This document shows positions 61,909 through 64,000 of a DNA stretch of 64,000 bases, one piece after another (positions within the stretch are counted from its first letter, which is position 1; every line of letters begins with the position of its first letter). Position numbers and translations under genes: made by a program. Below the pieces are notes generated by a model. That model searched no databases, was not told the origin of the DNA, and saw only the letters and a list, made by a program, of their open reading frames with translations. Where the stretch lies: the NCBI RefSeq assembly GCF_030268205.1, contig NZ_BSQF01000004.1, positions 248,001 to 312,000 of the forward strand. Reading direction: 5' to 3'. The stretch is from Allomuricauda sp. NBRC 101325 (lineage in GTDB: Bacteria; Bacteroidota; Bacteroidia; Flavobacteriales; Flavobacteriaceae).

Positions 61909-64000
61909 ATGAGAAACTTTCTAACACTACTAATTTTAATGTCCACGTTGGCCTTGACCGCACAGCGTAGACCTAATACAGAACCGGAGTGGACGGCGAC
62001 TTGGATTACTTTAGGGGATTCAGATGCCGAGGCAGCCGGAATGTATTTGTTCCGTAAATCTTTCAATCTGGATGCAAAACCAGGTTCATTTCCAATTCGG
62101 ATTTCTGCCGATAACCGCTATAAATTGTACGTGAATGGAAACCTTGTTTCTGTTGGACCCAACTGGGGAGATATCAAACATTGGAATTACCAATCCATGG
62201 ATATCGCTTCCAACCTAAAACAAGGGCAAAACACCATTGCCGTTAAAGTTTGGAATGAAGCGGATTTGCGAGCCGTGGCACAATTTTCTTTTAAAACGGC
62301 ATTGATCCTCCAAGGACAAACGGAGCAGGCCAAAATAGTGGATACCAATAAAAGTTGGAAGGTTACGGAAGACAAATCTTATACCCCTTTAAAACAATAT
62401 ATCCGCGGATATTATGCTGCAGGGGCAGGCGATTTTATCGATATGAACAAGGCCGTTGGCAATTGGAATGCACAAGATTTTGATGATAGTTCTTGGGAAA
62501 CTGCAGATACGGTTTTTGAAGCGGTACAGCAAGGCTTTGGATTTAGACAACAAGAAGGCTGGAACTTGGTACCATCCATCTTGCCAGAAATGGAATTGAC
62601 CAATGAGCGTTTGGCTACCGTAAGAAAAACGGAAGGGGTTAAAGTCCCATCATCTTTTCCCGCTAAACCAACCGATATAAAAATCGATGCAAATTCCAAT
62701 ATCAAAATCTTATTGGATCAAGAACATTTGACCAATGCCTATTTGAGTTTGTTGTTCAGTGGTGGAAAGAATAGTGTGATCACCGTTCAATATGCAGAAG
62801 GACTTTACGATAGCGAAGGTGCCAAAGGCAATCGTAACGATATTGAAGGCAAGACCATGACAGGAAGAAGGGACAGTATCATTTCCAACGGTAAGGCCAA
62901 TCAAGAATATACTTCACTTACGTATAGAACGTACCGATATGTTGAATTGGGTGTACAGACCAAAAGCGAGCCATTGGTAATTAACGATATTTACGGAACA
63001 TTCACGGGATACCCTTTCCAAATGAAAGCCAATCTTTTTTCTGATAGCGAAGAGCTATCCGATATGATGGAAATAGGATGGAGAACTGCTCGTCTTTGCG
63101 CTGTGGATACTTATATGGATTGTCCATATTACGAAAGATTGCAGTATGTAGGGGATACTCGAATCCAACATTTTGTCTCGTTTTATAACTCTGGGGATGA
63201 CCGTTTGATCAAAAACGCCATCAATTTAATTGATTTTTCAAGACAGCCCAATGGTTATACCTTAAGTAGATATCCAGATAGACAAGATCAGGTGATTCCG
63301 ACCTATTCATTATGGTATGTGAGCATGCTTTACGATTATATGATGTATGGGAGCGATACTGATTTTATAGCTGAAAAGTTGATGGGATCCCGTCAAGTGT
63401 TGAACTATTTTATCACCTACTTGGATGATGATGGTTCTCTGAAAAATGTTCCTGGATGGAACTACACCGATTGGGTTCCTGAGTGGAACTTTGGAATGGC
63501 ACCAATGGCCGAAGATGGTTCTTCGGCAGCTTTGGATCTTCAAATGTTGCATGCCTTGCAATCTGGAATCGCTTTGGAAGAAGAATTGGGAAAACCTGAA
63601 TTTGTGACCCTTTACAAAACCATGGCCGATCAGTTGACCGAGACCGTCAAAAGAAAGTATTGGGATGATTCCAAGCAATTGTTTGCTGACACTCCGGCCA
63701 AAGACAAATTTTCGCAACATGCCAATACTTTAGCGATTTTGGCCAATATAGTGGATGAAGACACGAAAAAGGCCATCGGAAAATCGTTGTTGGAAGACAA
63801 AACGTTGGCACCTACATCCATTTATTTTAGCTACTATTTGCATTTGGCTTTGAATGAAGCCGGTTATGGTGATCAATATTTGGAGTGGTTGGATGTTTGG
63901 AGAAAGAATATGGAGTTAGGATTGACCACTTGGGGAGAAACTTCACAAGTAGAAACCACTCGTTCCGATTGCCACGCTTGGGGATCTAGCCCGAACATTG
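61909..64000 (+). CDS. Alpha-L-rhamnosidase, GH78-type (3' end outside window)
   Basis: The open frame from ATG 61909 reaches the window edge with 697 codons and a signal peptide (MRNFLTLLILMSTLALTAQ). An N-terminal beta-sandwich (YLFRKSFNLDAK, ADNRYKLYVNGNLVSVGP, AVKVWNEADL) precedes a second sandwich and the (alpha/alpha)6 catalytic barrel. Conserved GH78 features seen are DTYMDCPYYERLQYVGDTR and, near the edge, GETSQVETTRSDCHAWGSSPN. The enzyme removes terminal alpha-L-rhamnose. It complements the GH106 enzyme of the same locus. Confidence 0.92.
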   Translation, partial: MRNFLTLLILMSTLALTAQRRPNTEPEWTATWITLGDSDAEAAGMYLFRKSFNLDAKPGSFPIRISADNRYKLYVNGNLVSVGPNWGDIKHWNYQSMDIASNLKQGQNTIAVKVWNEADLRAVAQFSFKTALILQGQTEQAKIVDTNKSWKVTEDKSYTPLKQYIRGYYAAGAGDFIDMNKAVGNWNAQDFDDSSWETADTVFEAVQQGFGFRQQEGWNLVPSILPEMELTNERLATVRKTEGVKVPSSFPAKPTDIKIDANSNIKILLDQEHLTNAYLSLLFSGGKNSVITVQYAEGLYDSEGAKGNRNDIEGKTMTGRRDSIISNGKANQEYTSLTYRTYRYVELGVQTKSEPLVINDIYGTFTGYPFQMKANLFSDSEELSDMMEIGWRTARLCAVDTYMDCPYYERLQYVGDTRIQHFVSFYNSGDDRLIKNAINLIDFSRQPNGYTLSRYPDRQDQVIPTYSLWYVSMLYDYMMYGSDTDFIAEKLMGSRQVLNYFITYLDDDGSLKNVPGWNYTDWVPEWNFGMAPMAEDGSSAALDLQMLHALQSGIALEEELGKPEFVTLYKTMADQLTETVKRKYWDDSKQLFADTPAKDKFSQHANTLAILANIVDEDTKKAIGKSLLEDKTLAPTSIYFSYYLHLALNEAGYGDQYLEWLDVWRKNMELGLTTWGETSQVETTRSDCHAWGSSPNI

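Overview
The window looks like a chromosome segment of a flavobacterium (Bacteroidota, Flavobacteriaceae, probably marine). Evidence for this is the low GC content, the SusC/SusD pair, PorSS-era style signal peptides ending in -AQ or -SQ, Bacteroidota-type lipoproteins, TAnnTTTG -7 promoter elements, weak Shine-Dalgarno sequences and a tRNA-Arg used as an integration site. No rRNA, CRISPR array or complete transposase was seen.

Region 1 (1-8.7 kb) looks like ordinary chromosome: a truncated lipoprotein, a cation-diffusion-facilitator exporter, pyruvate phosphate dikinase, a YceI / beta-barrel porin / YceI-like cluster, a secreted sugar isomerase-like protein and tRNA-Arg(TCT).

Region 2 (8,734-38,617) is an integrated genomic island of about 29.9 kb. 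A 24-bp copy of the 3' end of tRNA-Arg recurs exactly at the far end. A tyrosine recombinase sits directly beside the tRNA but carries an in-frame TAG. No relaxase or type IV secretion gene is present. Cargo: a MarR regulator with a secreted protein and a serine hydrolase; AraC, NmrA-type and alpha/beta-hydrolase genes; a Crp-type regulator with an azoreductase-like flavoprotein; a leftward block of thiol, redox and small-molecule enzymes with its own sigma factor (peroxiredoxin, isochorismatase-type hydrolase, GNAT-like protein, sigma factor, DUF1348/NTF2, YHS); and a large signalling block. That block has a 1925-residue protein with a degenerate kinase fold, an AAA ATPase, a helical-repeat middle, GAF, histidine kinase and receiver; it overlaps a receiver-LytS-type kinase gene, which in turn overlaps a convergent LytTR response regulator. 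A second, exported isochorismatase paralogue, thioredoxin, a second serine hydrolase, two GNATs and a PNPOx-family gene complete the island.

Region 3 (38.9-47.6 kb) holds AraC regulators, two related hexapeptide acetyltransferases, two hydrolase-type proteins and a compact cupin / Tat-signal zinc alcohol dehydrogenase / cupin / tautomerase operon.

Region 4 (47.7-64 kb, running off the end) is a polysaccharide utilisation locus: GH2, a CE1-like esterase, SusC, SusD, a GH106-type alpha-L-rhamnosidase, two more esterases and a truncated GH78-type rhamnosidase. Together these suggest import and debranching of an acylated, rhamnose-containing glycan.
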